NCBI GenBank assembly: GCA_947471745.1
Contig: CANJKZ010000142.1
Location: 3,464,501 to 3,528,500 of the forward strand
Source: Closterium sp. Naga37s-1
Lineage: Eukaryota; Streptophyta; Zygnematophyceae; Desmidiales; Closteriaceae
Direction of reading: 5' to 3'
Length of the DNA: 64,000 nt
The translations under genes were made by a program, and so were the position numbers. Positions 38,352 through 49,049 of this stretch are shown in pieces; the stretch's first letter is position 1; each line of letters opens with the position of its first letter. The notes under the pieces were generated by a model. The model had not been told where the DNA came from, made no database searches, and was given only the letters and a program-made list of their open reading frames with translations.

Positions 38352-38386
38352 ACCCCCTTCCCCCACAGGGTCCTGCTCCCTCAGGT

Positions 38387-39493
38387 GTGTCCCAGGTAGA
38401 CCCACCCCCCTTGGATGAGCCAGTTGAGATCTCTTCTGACTCCTCTGACTCACCTGAGGGGGGTGACGCCGTCGCCGACGACACGGCGACCACTCGCCGC
38501 ACTCCTCGCTTTGAGACCCCCCCGGGTTTCCCGCCACGGCCGTCTTCGCCGCTTCCGCAGCCTGCTGCTGTGGACTCTGGAGCTGAGACTTCTGGAGCTG
38601 GGGCTGGGGGTGGTGAGTCTGGGGGTGCCCGCTCTCCTCGTCTGGCTACCCCCCCCGGGTTCCCACCTCTGCCGTCTTCGCCGCCTCTGCAGCCTGCTGC
38701 TGTGGACACTGGAGCAGAGACTGAGGGTACTGAGCCTGGGGGTGCTGGGACTGAGGGTACTGAGCCTGCGAGTGCTGAGACCGAGAGTCCTGACTCTGGG
38801 GGTGCTGTGAGTTCGGGTGCTGACTCTGGGGGTGCTGCTAGTGCTGGAGGTCGTGGAGCTGCTGGTGCTGGAGGTACTGGAGGTGCTGCTTGTGCTGGAG
38901 GTCGTGGAGCTCCTGGTGCTGGAGGTGCTGCTGGGGCTGGAGGTGCTGGAGGTCCTGGTGGAGGTACTGGAGGTGCTGCTGGTGCTGGAGGTCGTGGAGC
39001 TGCTGGTGTTGCTGGTACTGGAGGTGCTGCTGGTGCTGGAGGAGCTGGAGCTGCTGGGGCTGGAGGTGCTGGAGGTGCTGGAGGTCCTGGTGGAGCTACT
39101 GGTGCTCTTCGCCACCTTCTCAGTCTTCAGTCAGGTGCTACTGGCTTCCCTGTGGCAGGTACTACTCCTCCGTTGCTGTGTCCACCGGCGGACCAGTCAC
39201 AGCCACCGCTGCTACCACACTCCCCACTGCCTGCTCCTTCTCCTTACACTGCGGTGTCAGAGGCCCTGACTGCGCGGCGAGAGCCTGAGACTCGTGCTTC
39301 CACCCCTGAGCGTCGAGAGCCTGAGTCTAGCTTTGACCTTGAGCCTGAGCCTAGAGCTGCTGTCCGTGCTCGTGTTCCTCGTGTTCGTCGTCAGCGTGCT
39401 CCGGTTGTCCCCGACACTCACGATATGACACTAGGAGCTGGAGTGCCTTGCTGCCGCTTCACCCCATCACGCGACCATGCTGCTTGCCCCTGA
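38387..39493 (+). pseudogene. Copia-4 IN-RT linker: Gly/Ala/Thr silk-like repeats
   Basis: Continues pol in another frame: DEPVEISSDSSDSPEGGDAV, two copies of a PPGFPPRPSSPLPQPAAVD motif, Glu/Pro/Gly repeats and then about 100 residues of [15 protein letters not shown] repeats (38830-39110). It has no known domain; same position as the poly-Gln linker of Copia-3. Confidence 0.7.
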
Positions 39494-41086
39494 GAGAGAC
39501 CCGGATGCACTTGACATCCCCACCCCACGCTCCTACAGGGAGGCGATTTCGGGTGCGTACTCCTCTCAGTGGCAGACAGCCATGGACGCAGAGATGGCTT
39601 CCTGGAAGTCCACAGGCACCTACGTCGACGAGGTTCCCCCACTTCATCAGTGGCATGTGGATTTTCAGGGTGAAGCGGCCGCCGGGTTCTCCGCCTGCCT
39701 TCAAGGCACGTTATGTTGCTCGAGGCTTCAGTCAGCGTGAGGGGGTCGACTTCTTTCAGACCTTCTCCCCCACCCCGAAGATGACCACTCTTCGGGTGTT
39801 GCTACACGTTGCAGCTCAGCGTGACTACGAGCTGCACTCCCTCGACTTCTCGACAGCTTTCTTACAGGGTAGCCTTCACGAGGCCATCTGGTTGCGCCGT
39901 CCACCTGGCTTCACTGGGTCGTTTCCTGAGGGTACCCAGCGGAGCCTACGGCGACCAGTGTAGGGCCTGCGTCAGGCGCCCCGCGAGTGGCACGACACAC
40001 TGAGGACGACACTTGCGGCTCTTGGGTTTGCTCCTTCGACTGCTGACCCGTCGCTGTTTCTACGCACCGACACTTCTCTGCTGCCGTTCTACATCCTCGT
40101 GTACGTTGACGACTTGGTTTTTGCTACTGCTGACACTGAGGCACTGGCCCTCGTGAAGGCGGAGCTGCAGGAGAGACACACCTGCACTGACCTGGGTGAG
40201 CTGCGGAGCTATCTTGGCTTGCAGATCACCCGGGACAGAGCACGGCGCACCATCACCCTGACTCAGTCACACATGGTGCACCAGGTCCTTCAGCGCTTCG
40301 GCTTCCAGTTCTCCTCGCCACAGCCCACTCCTCTGTCTACCGGCCACTCGCTCTCAGCTCCACCTTCGGACGAGTCCGTAGAGCCGAGTGGTCCGTACCC
40401 AGAGCTTGTGGGTTGCCTCATGTACCTGATGACGTGCACTCGACCTGACCTCGCGTACCCTCTCAGCCTTCTGGCTCGCTACGTGGCACCCGGTAGACAC
40501 CGAAAGGTGCACTGGGATGCTCCGAAGAGGGTACTGCGTTACTTGTGCAGTACATCGGGCATGGGGCTCGTGCTTGGAGGACAGGGTTCAGTGGTACTCA
40601 CAGGACGTTCTGACGCTTCTTGGGCCGACGACCAGGCGACTCAGCGTTCGTCACAGGGATACACCTTCAGTCTTGGCTCTGGTTCTGTCTCGTGGAGGTC
40701 CACTCGTTCTTCTTCTGTGTTTGGCTCCAGCTGTGAGGCCGAGATCTACGCTGGGGCCATGGCTGCACAGGAGCTACGCTGGCTGACCTACCTACTGACC
40801 GACTTTGTGGGAGCGGCCTCGTTCTCCTCCAGTTCTGTACGTCGACAACAAGGCAATGCTTGCCTTGTGTCGCGAGCAGAGACTGGAGCACAGAACGAAG
40901 CACATTGCTCTTCGCTACTTTCTTGCGCGTGAGCTGCAGCAGCGTGGTCAGCTGCGCCTTGCTTACGTGGCCTCTCGGGCCAACACTGCTGATGTCTTCA
41001 CCAAGTCCCTTGGGTCTGGTGATCATCAGCATTTCAGCACTGCTCTTGGGCTTGTGCCCACTCTGCCTCACCTGCTGGTTGCTTGA
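39440..41086 (+). pseudogene. Copia-4 reverse transcriptase and RNase H, broken
   Basis: Reading across frames: MLLAPERDPDALDIPTPRSY (frame from 39440), a shift near 39640, then ARYVARGFSQREGVDFF, LHSLDFSTAFLQGSLHEAIW, a TAG at 39961-39963 where Copia-5 has Tyr (RRPVYGLRQ), the intact catalytic YVDD (40102-40113) and RNase H SDASWADDQATQRSSQGY. A last shift near 40805 separates LYVDNKAMLALCREQ ... NTADVFTKSLGSGD. So RT carries one nonsense and two frameshift lesions while its catalytic motif survives. Confidence 0.88.
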
Positions 41087-41319
41087 CTTGCTCTCGTTGT
41101 ACACTGCTATATATCTTTATACCTGCATGTTTCCTCTTGCTAGGTTGTGATCTGTGTACTGCCTTGCTATTATAACTCTGCATGTGAACTGGCCTTGTGG
41201 CCGCCTGCTTGTGCTCAGATTGTGTGGTGTCCTTGAGATCCACCCTGGGCTTTGCCTTGCTTGTTCTCTTGCTTGACTGGTCTTGTGACCACTGTTAGGA
41301 TTGGCTATCCCCTACTTCA

Positions 41320-41331
41320 CCTATGGGGGTG
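41320..41331 (+). promoter_or_regulatory. Copia-4 polypurine tract
   Basis: CCTATGGGGGTG abuts the 3' LTR. The same block precedes the 3' LTRs of Copia-5 and TRIM-6. Confidence 0.75.
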
Positions 41332-41473
41332 TGTCAAAACATATACTTCTCTTCATTTCACTCTAGGTTGTGTAGGGTTTATTCCTTAGAGGGTACAACC
41401 CAAATTCCCTCGATAGTCTTGTACCCCTCCCCCTTGCCTAATCGACATGCTCACCTAGCTAGTGATTCTAACA
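41332..41473 (+). repeat. Copia-4 3' LTR (142 bp)
   Basis: Matches the 5' LTR except A/G and T/G changes near its positions 106 and 117. Confidence 0.92.
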
Positions 41474-41478
41474 TATCC

Positions 41479-41708
41479 ACCTAGTAGGGCGCATCCGTCC
41501 ATGCAGCGTCCCACCCTCAGAGATTGGCAGCATATCGCAGGGATGAGGAACAACAGCAGCAAGGAAATCCAGCCCGTCACTACCAAGGGCAGGAGCAACC
41601 TCGACGGGCGCAGGACGGGCAACTGCAAAGATCAACTGAGTGGTGTAATCAAGGCGGCGGGGGGAGACAAAGTCAGCAACAGCATCGACAAGAGCCAAGA
41701 AAGGACAC
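41479..41708 (-). pseudogene. Copia-7 remnant: pol segment upstream of RT
   Basis: Minus frame reads FLALVDAVADFVSPRRLDYT, DFLAAVVPHPCDMLPISEGG, clearly alignable with Copia-5 TAAVAEFAAASRLDYAT and the AAASPSVCAMLLSPEGDP block just before RT. It lies between the Copia-4 and Copia-5 insertions and belongs to the same minus-strand host as 50575-53165. The integrase part that should separate the pieces is missing, so Copia-7 also has an internal deletion. Confidence 0.72.
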
Positions 41709-41713
41709 GAGAG

Positions 41714-41874
41714 TGTCAAGTGTTAATGTTATGATAGGTTGCAGTGAGGTACTCCCTAGAGAGTATAGCTTTTGTAGGATTCCTATTTGTACCCTTGCAA
41801 ACTTTTGTAGGATTCCTATTTGTACCCTTGCAAACCCTAATTCCACTCAATTCCGTTGTGCTCCATTCTTGAGA
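41714..41874 (+). repeat. Copia-5 5' LTR (161 bp) with internal 33-bp duplication
   Basis: Starts TGTCAAGTGTTAATG and ends ATTCTTGAGA. The block CTTTTGTAGGATTCCTATTT...GCAAA occurs twice in tandem (about 41769-41834); the 3' LTR has it once. Followed by primer site TGGTATCATGAG at 41875-41886. Confidence 0.9.
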
Positions 41875-41886
41875 TGGTATCATGAG

Positions 41887-42679
41887 TAGGTCGTTCCTAG
41901 CCTAGCCCTCCGTGCGACTAGCGCCCTCCGCGCCCTCCGCGCCCTCCGTCGCTCCTAGCCCTACGTGCGCCTAGCGCCCTCCGCGCCCTCCGTGCGCCTA
42001 GCCCTCCGTGCGTCTCGCACCCTCCGTGCGCCTAGCGCCCTCCGTGCGCCCTAGCCCGTCGCCTCGGCCCCGCGCCCTCGCCGTCGCGTCGGCCTCGCGC
42101 CCTAAGAACACCGCCCGCACCCTAGCCCGCGGCCCGCCTACGCGCACCTCCGCGCACCCGCGCATCCACGCGCGCCCACGCACCCGCGCCCTAGCTCGCG
42201 CCCGTCGCCCTTAGTGCGGCCCGCAACCTAGCCCGCGGCCCACCCACGCGTCCCTCCGCGCACCTCCGCGCACCCGCGTGCCTCCGCGCACCTCCGCGCG
42301 TCTCCGCGCGCCCTTCACACTCGCACGACCTCCCTCCCGCCCGTTCCCACCGTCGCATTCGGACTCCCCGCCCCTCTCTCACTGTTCATCACCCTAGCCC
42401 CACCACCACCTTGTGCGCGGGGCCCTCCCCAGCTCTGCTGACACTCGTCTATCCCTCAGCGGCTGGCAGCCGCTCTCTCTCGCCGGTCGCCTAGGTTAGA
42501 GCCGTTTTAGCCGCTCATACCTCGTTCCTCGCGCCTGTAGCTGGCGATCCACCGTTTCACGCCTAGTCTAGGCCGCTCGGTACTCCTAGTCTCTCGCTCC
42601 ACCGTTTTCCCTCCTGGCGCTCCGTAGTTTTCCTCCTCGTTCTTAGCTCCGCCTCCGCCGTGCTCCAGCCGCCTCTAGC
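41887..42679 (+). repeat. Copia-5 leader with CGCCCTCCGTGCGCCTAG repeats
   Basis: GC-rich, with about ten degenerate units of GCGCCCTCCGTGCGCCTA at 41920-42050 and CACCTCCGCGCACC units at 42135-42310; no coding supported. Confidence 0.75.
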
Positions 42680-43192
42680 ATGGGCTCCGCTATGGAGGCC
42701 CGTCGCCTCCGTTTCGATGCGGAGGGACGTCCGATCGAGTTCGGTCCCTGGCAGCGCCAGACCACACGTTTCCTCACCAGCCAGCATCAGGACGGCGCCA
42801 CTCTGTGGGCCCACGCGTCGGGTGCTCTCGCGGCACCCCCGTCCCCCGCCGCCTTGCCGACCGCCCCGGAGCCGACTCCTACGGCCCAGGCGGACTACGA
42901 CCGTCGGGTCCTAGCTCGGGACGTGTGGCTCTCTCGTGACGCAGCCGCCGCCCTCACGCTATCGGAGCTTCTCCCCCCGACTGAGGCCGCCCACTTTGAC
43001 CAGGTGGAGACAGCCAAGGGGGTTTGGGATGCTATTGTTGCCCGCTATTCCACCCCCTCCTCCGCCTCCCTCAGTCGCCTCCTCATGCCGTTCGTGTTTC
43101 CCGACCTAGGCTTGTTTGCGACTGTTTCCGACCTAGTGACTCACCTCCGCTCGCTTGACGCCGGTTTTCGTTCGGCCTGTACCGACGCATAG
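42680..43192 (+). pseudogene. Copia-5 gag N-terminal part, ended by TAG
   Basis: MEARRLRFDAEGRPIEFGPW, then HFDQVETAKGVWDAIVARYS and RLLMPFVFPDLGLFATVSDL, the same blocks as in Copia-1 and Copia-2 gag. After CTDA the codon is TAG (43190-43192). The same frame continues at once with LLVAPPPMWLTVHWLVTRLP, so the stop splits an otherwise continuous polyprotein; CAG to TAG is the simplest change. Stop-codon readthrough is possible but no sister copy has a stop here. Confidence 0.85.
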
Positions 43193-46100
43193 CTCCTTGT
43201 TGCTCCCCCCCCCATGTGGCTCACTGTGCACTGGTTAGTCACCCGCCTCCCTGACCGCCTTGCCACTGCCCGCGACGCGCTTCTTCAGAAGCACCCCACT
43301 GAACTCACTATAGACCTCCTTCAGACTGCTCTCGCGACCATCGAGAGCAGCCTCCTCACCGTTGCCTTCGCCACTGATGCGGTGGCCCCCCGTCTCTTTG
43401 CGGGGTGTGCCGCCCCTCAGCTTCCCACTTTCACCGCTACCCGCGCCTCTGCTGCTGTGTCGGTCTCTGAGGACACCGCTGCCGTTTCTGCCGCAGACTG
43501 GCAGAAACGGGGCAAGAGTGGCAAGAAGGGCGGGAAGGGGGGAGGTGGGGGCGGAGGAGGCGGCGGTGGAGGGGGCGGTGGAGGTGGGAGCGGCGGTGGT
43601 GGCGGAGGCGGTGGCGGCGGCGGCGGCGGTGGTGCACCAGGGGGAGGGGGCCTTGGAGGAGGTGCAGGACAGACAGGTCCACCCACAGGTGGTGGCCCGA
43701 CCGGTGGGGGTGTTGCCCCCCAGCAGCAGCAGCCACAGCAGCACCAGCCACAGCAGGGACAGCAGCAGCAGCAAGGACAGCAGCAGCAGCAGGCACCGCA
43801 GCAGTTCCAGCAGTGGGGGCCCCCGCTGCAGTGGGGTCCGCAGCAGCACTGGGGTCCCCCGCCGCAGTGGGGTCCGGGAGGCCCTGGGAGCACCGGCCGC
43901 AGCAGCAGCTCTTCCAGCTGGGCCCCTCGCCCCCCTCGCCGTGACGCTGGCCCCTGCACCCACTGGTGCCTCACCGGGCCGGGCAGCCCCTGTCTTTGTG
44001 GTCGCGACGACCACTCTGCCGCGCGGTGCTTCCGCCGCCTCGACGACCTCTACCGGGCTCGTTGGGGCCCTCTGGCGGTCACGCCTCGCTGGTCTCGTCT
44101 GTTAGCCCGTAAGATTGATGTCTTTGATCTGTCCATGGACGATGCGCGTCAGCATGCTTTGTATGTTGATGCTGACTTTAGTGCTGATGGATCTGTGTGC
44201 TCGCGTGTTCGTCGTTTAGCCTGCTTGCCTCCTGCTAGTGTAGCCTTGTGCCTGTCTAGCTTAGGTGCTTGTGTTGCTGCTCTAGGTGCTTGTGTAGCGA
44301 CTGGGTCAGGTGACCCTTCGGCTGAGGCCTCTCTGTCGTTCACGCTGGACTCGGGTGCGTCTCAGTGCTTCTTCCGCGACCACACGACCCTTACGCCACT
44401 CCTCACTCATGTGTCAGTGGCTCTGGCTGATCCTACCTCTGGACCAGCCGTTGCGCGTAGCTCCACTACCCTCCCGTGCCCTGTGGTCCCCTCTGGTGTC
44501 CTGCGCGGCCTCCACATCCCCTCGTTCACTCGGAACTTGGTGGGTGTTGGATACCTCCAGGACAGGGGGATCACGGTTACCTTCGTGGGGGGTGGGCGGT
44601 CTGCAGTCTGTACAGACGCTACCACAGGTGCTGTTCTGGCCACTTTCACCAGGGAGCCCCGCTCCGGTCTCTACGTTCTCCACACCGAGCGCTCCCCGGT
44701 CGCGTCCTCCCCTCAGGTCGTTGCGTCCCCTCCTGCCCAGGTCCCCAGTCCAGTTGCTGTGTCGAGCCAGGTAGTAGTGTCCGGTCCGGTCGCTGTGTCC
44801 AGTCCAGTCGCTGCGTCTTGCTCCTGTCGCTCTCTCGCCCACCGCACCGTCCTGTGGCACCACCGCCTTGGCCACCCGTCGATCCCTCGCCTTCGTGGCA
44901 TGCTTAGTCAGGGACTTGTCACAGGTCTCCCACGCACTTTCCCGTCGCTCCCTCCCTCGCTTGCCCCTCCTTGCTCTCCGTGCGTCGCCGGTCGCTTACG
45001 CGCCACTCCCCACTCCTCCTCCCTTCGTCCGGCCACCGCTCCCTTCGAGACTCTCCACTTGGACGTCTGGGGCCCTGCCCCTACGCAGGGGTCTGGGAGG
45101 GAGCGTTACTTTCTGGTGGTCGTCGACGACTACTCCAGGTACACCACAGTGTTCCCTCTTGCGAAGAAGTCCGAGGTGACTGCTACGCTGATCAGGTGGC
45201 TTCTAGCCACTGAGGGCACTCGTTGTCGTCGAGTCAGTTGTCTCCACTCCGACCGTGGGGGCGAGTTTCGCTCCGGCATTCTCGGCGGATTCTGCGGCGA
45301 GCAGGGCATTGTACAGTCCTGGACGCTGCCAGAGTCCCCACAACAGAATGGGGTTGCTGAGCGCCGCATTGGCTTGGTCATGGACATCGCCCGCACGTCC
45401 ATGATCCATGCCCGTGCGCCCCATTTTCTGTGGCCCTACGCGGTTCGCTACGCCGCACACCAGCTGAACCTCCAGCCGCGTGTCTCGCGGCCCAAGGTTT
45501 CACCGACCAGTCTTTGGACTGGTTCCCCTGGTGTTGGGTCGGCCTTTCGAGTCTGGGGCTGCCTTGCGCAAGTCCGCGACACCTCTGCGGACAAGCTCTC
45601 GGCACGCGCCTTCGTCTGTGTCTTCCTTGGTTTCCCGGTCGACTCTGCTGACTGGTCCTTTTACCACCCGCCCCTCCACCAGTTCCTCGACTCCCGTGAC
45701 GTCAGGTTCGACGAGTCCGTGTCCTACTACACCCGGTACCCCTGTCGAGGTCTCCCGGTACCCCCTCCCCCCCTGTTCCTCGCCCCCTCTCCTCCTCCTG
45801 TCCCCGCTCCTCCAGTACCACCGCCCCCCCCTGGTCCTGCCCCGTCTGGTGTGTCTCACGCTACCCCTCTGCCGTCAGTCGCACGTCAGGTCGCGTCTCC
45901 CTCCCCACAGTCCTCCTCCCAGTCCCCTCAGCAGCCCTCGGCACGTCCGCGACAGGTGGTTGCGGACTCTGGGGGTGTTGGCGCTGGGGGGGCTGCCACT
46001 GGAGGTGCTCGGTCTGGGGGTGCTCTGTTGCAAGGTGCTGGAGCTGGAGGTGCTGGCGCAGGTGGAACTAGCCCTGGGGGTGCTGGCACTGGGGGTGCTG

Positions 46101-46362
46101 CTTCTGGGGGTGCAGGAGTCGGAGGTGCTGGTTCTGGAGGCACTGACACTGGAGGTGTTGGTTCTGGGGGTGCTGGGTCTGAGGAGACTGGAGCTGGAGA
46201 CCCTGGTTCTGCGAAGTCCACTCCGCCTCCCCACCGCCACGACACGCGTCTCCAGGCTGCCCGTCGGCGTGAGCGTGAGGAGCAGGAGCGGTTGGAGAGG
46301 GAGCGGCAGGAGCTGCGGGTGCTGGACCTTCTGGAGCAGCAGTGGCAGCAGCAGCAGCAGCT

Positions 46363-46404
<42 letters not shown>

Positions 46405-48694
46405 GCAGCAGCAGCAGCCGCAGCCGCCGCCGCAGCCGCAGCAGCAGCAGCCGCAGCCGCCACCGCAGCTTCCTCTGGAGCGGCAGTTGTTCCCACCTGT
46501 GAGTGGCCTGCGGGCCCTTGGTTTTTCCTCCTCTCCTCCTGTCCGCTCCCAGTCTCCTCCTGTTTTGGGTCCTCTGTTGCCTCCTCCTGACGACCGTCCG
46601 GCGGTCTGGTCTTCTCCTCCTCCTCGGTCTCCTCCTCCTTCGGTCCGTCACGACTTGATCACTCGTTGTCCTCCGCGTGCTCGTCACTCGTCCCCTGTTA
46701 CTGACCACCACACTGCCCTCCTTTGTACGTCTCGTCGTCGTCCTCCTTCTCCTGTGTCCGTTCTCCCGTCTCCTCCTCCGTCCTCTCTCCCAGCCCTCCC
46801 CACTCCTATCACTGACTACTACCGCACTGTTCGTCCTGTTGCCGCACGTGTCCTCGCCACTCTTGTCACCGACTCTCGTTTCCCTCCGTCGTCTGTCTCT
46901 GCTCTTACTGCCGCTGTCGCTGAGTTTGCTGCCGCCAGCCGCCTTGACTACGCCACCCGTGTGGTGCCAGCTCCTCCCTACCGTCCTCTGTCCGTCGGGG
47001 GTGAGTTTGCCCTTGGCTGTGACGTCCTAGAGGACAGAGAGTCTGAGCTGGAGTACTGGGCAGCCGCTTCTCCCTCTGTGTGTGCCATGCTGCTCTCCCC
47101 TGAGGGAGACCCCGACGCCCTTGACATACCGACTCCTCGCACTTACCGCGAGGCAGTGTCAGGGGCGTGGGCCTCTCAGTGGAAAGCGGCTATGGACTCA
47201 GAGTTGGCGTCTTGGAGATCCACAGGCACCTACGTCGACGCAGTTCCCCCTCCCAGGGCGAACGTAGTCGATGGCATGTGGCTCTTCAAGGTGAAGCGGC
47301 CGCCTGGAGCACCGCCGGTGTTCAAGGCGCGCTATGTGTCTAGGGGCTTCAGTCAGCGTGAGGGAGTTGACTTCTTCCAGACCTTCGCCCCGACCCCGAA
47401 GATGACTACTCTTCGGGTGTTACTCCACATAGCAGCGCAGCGAGACTACGAGCTGCACTCCCTCGACTTCTCCACTGCGTTTCTCCAGGGCCGGCTACAC
47501 GAGGAGATCTGGCTGCGCCGTCCTCCAGGCTTCACTAAGACCTTCCCACCTGGGACCCAGTGGAGCCTGAGGCGACCAGTCTACGGTCTCCGCCAGTCGC
47601 CCCGTGAGTGGCACGGCACTCTTCGCTCCACGCTTCGTGACCTTGGGTTCAGCCCGTCCTCCGCCGACCCGTCGCTGTTTGTTCGAGCGGGTTCTACTCC
47701 TTTCTTTATCCTTGTCTACGTCAACGACTTTGTCTTTGCTACAGCAGACAGGGCAGCTCTGGCTCAGGTGAAGTCCGAACTGCAGAAGAGACACAAGTGC
47801 ACTGACCTGGGTGAGCTGCAGCGCTACCTTGGCCTGCAGATCACCCGGGACAGAGCCGCTCGCACCATCACACTGACGCAGTCACACATGGTGCAGCAGG
47901 TTCTTCGGCGGTTCGACTTCCAGTTCTCCACCACACAGCCCACTCCTCTTGCTGTTGACCACAGACTCACGGGCCCCTTTCCTGACGAGCCCTTTGAGTC
48001 CAGTGGCCCCTACGCAGAGCTGGTGGGCTGCCTCATGTACCTGATGACTTGTACTCGGCCGGACGTCGCCTTTCCCCTCAGCATCCTTTCTCGCTTTGTT
48101 GCGACTGGGAGACACCGTCCTGTCCACTGGACAGCTGCTGTGAGGGTGGCGAAGTACCTGGCGACTACATCAGGCATGGGGCTTGTGCTTGGAGGGACTC
48201 AGCCAGTGGCGTTGACTAGTCACTGTGACTCTTCCTACGCTGACGACGTGGAGACTCAGCGCTCGACTCAGGGTTACTGCTTCAGTCTGGGAGCTGGTGC
48301 TGTGTCGTGGAGGTCTACACGGTCGTCGTCTGTGGCTACTTCCAGTGCAGAGGCAGAGATCTACACTGGTGCCATGGCGGCGCAGGAGCTTCGCTGGCTG
48401 ACCTTCTTGCTCGCCGACCTTGGTGAGCGGCCTCGCTCTGCACCGACCTTGTACGCTGACAACAAGGCCATGATCCTCCTGTGTCGAGAGCCTCGACTGG
48501 AGAGCAGAGTGAAGCATATTGACGTGAGGTACTTCCTCCTGCGAGAGCTGCAGCGACACGGCCAGGCACGCCTGGACTTTGTGGCCTCAGAGGCCAACAC
48601 TGCAGACGTCTTCACCAAGGCCTTAGCGCTTGGTGACCACCACAGGTTCTGTGTGCAGTTGGGGCTTGTTGAGGTAGGCCCTCGGTTGCTGTAG
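43193..48694 (+). CDS. Copia-5 polyprotein after the TAG: gag C-terminus, PR, IN, RT, RNase H
   Basis: Open from 43193; first ATG at 43214. Contents: gag end with poly-Gly (43540-43640) and Gln-rich run, atypical knuckle (CLCGRDDHSAARC near 43993), protease LDSGASQCFFRDHTTLTPL, HHCC (WHHRLGHPSIPR ... CSPCVAGR), integrase HLDVWGP / LHSDRGGEF / NGVAERRIG, a Gly/Ala/Ser plus poly-Gln linker (45960-46470), RT with HSLDFSTAFLQGRLHEEIW and FFILVYVNDFVFATA, and RNase H (HCDSSYADD, SSAEAEIYTGAM, NTADVFTKALA). The RT signature YxDD has become YVND: the first catalytic Asp is Asn (codon AAC, 47723-47725). Frame is intact, chemistry probably not. Confidence 0.93.
46335..46450 (+). repeat. (CAG)n poly-Gln run in Copia-5 pol
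   Basis: In-frame CAG and CCGCAG repeats coding Gln/Pro between integrase and RT. Confidence 0.85.
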
Positions 48695-48889
48695 TCTTGT
48701 TGCTTGCTCTGCTTGTTGTGTTTTCTTATTTATATCCTAGTGAACTCTTGAACTGGCCTTGTGGCCGCTTGCTTGTGCTCGGAATTTGTGTGGTGTCCTT
48801 GAGATCCACCCTGAGCTTGCCTTGCTTCTTGCCTTGACTGGTCTTGTGACCGTTTGTTTCACCTTGCTTGCTCTGATGTCCCTCACTTA

Positions 48890-48902
48890 GCCTATGGGGG
48901 TG
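48890..48902 (+). promoter_or_regulatory. Copia-5 polypurine tract
   Basis: GCCTATGGGGGTG directly before the 3' LTR; second-strand priming site. Confidence 0.75.
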
Positions 48903-49030
48903 TGTCAAATGTTAATGTTATGATAGGCTGCAGTGAGGTACTCCCTAGAGAGTATAGCTTTTGTAGGATTCCTATTTGTACCCTTGCAAACCCTAATTCC
49001 ACTCATTTCCGTTGTGCTCCATTCTTGAGA
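48903..49030 (+). repeat. Copia-5 3' LTR (128 bp)
   Basis: TGTCAAATGTTAATG to ATTCTTGAGA; single copy of the 33-bp block. Confidence 0.9.
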
Positions 49031-49049
49031 GAGAGATCGTAGGGCGAGC

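Larger units (their letters stand above)
35000..41473 (+). mobile_element. Copia-4: gag-less, multiply broken copia element
   Basis: 6474 bp with LTRs 35000-35141 and 41332-41473 (142 bp each, two differences) and target duplication TATCC (34995-34999, 41474-41478). The leader is GCT-rich; most of gag and the zinc knuckle are absent. Pol is recognisable but has at least four frameshifts and one TAG. Inserted in the Copia-7 remnant. The low LTR divergence shows it is fairly young despite the lesions, so it probably inserted already defective. Confidence 0.93.
41714..49030 (+). mobile_element. Copia-5: near full-length copia element
   Basis: 7317 bp. LTRs 41714-41874 and 48903-49030, target duplication GAGAG (41709-41713, 49031-49035). 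Gag-pol is one frame apart from a single TAG (43190-43192). The LTRs differ at three bases plus a 33-bp duplication present only in the 5' copy. The catalytic RT motif is YVND. It shares 3' sequence (GGCCTTGTGGCCGC, GTGTGGTGTCCTTGAGATCC) with Copia-4, so the two are sister families. Confidence 0.95.

Noticed and set aside
42008..42382. Arg-rich ORFs on both strands
   Set aside because: Repeat-rich leader of Copia-5; no conserved motif.
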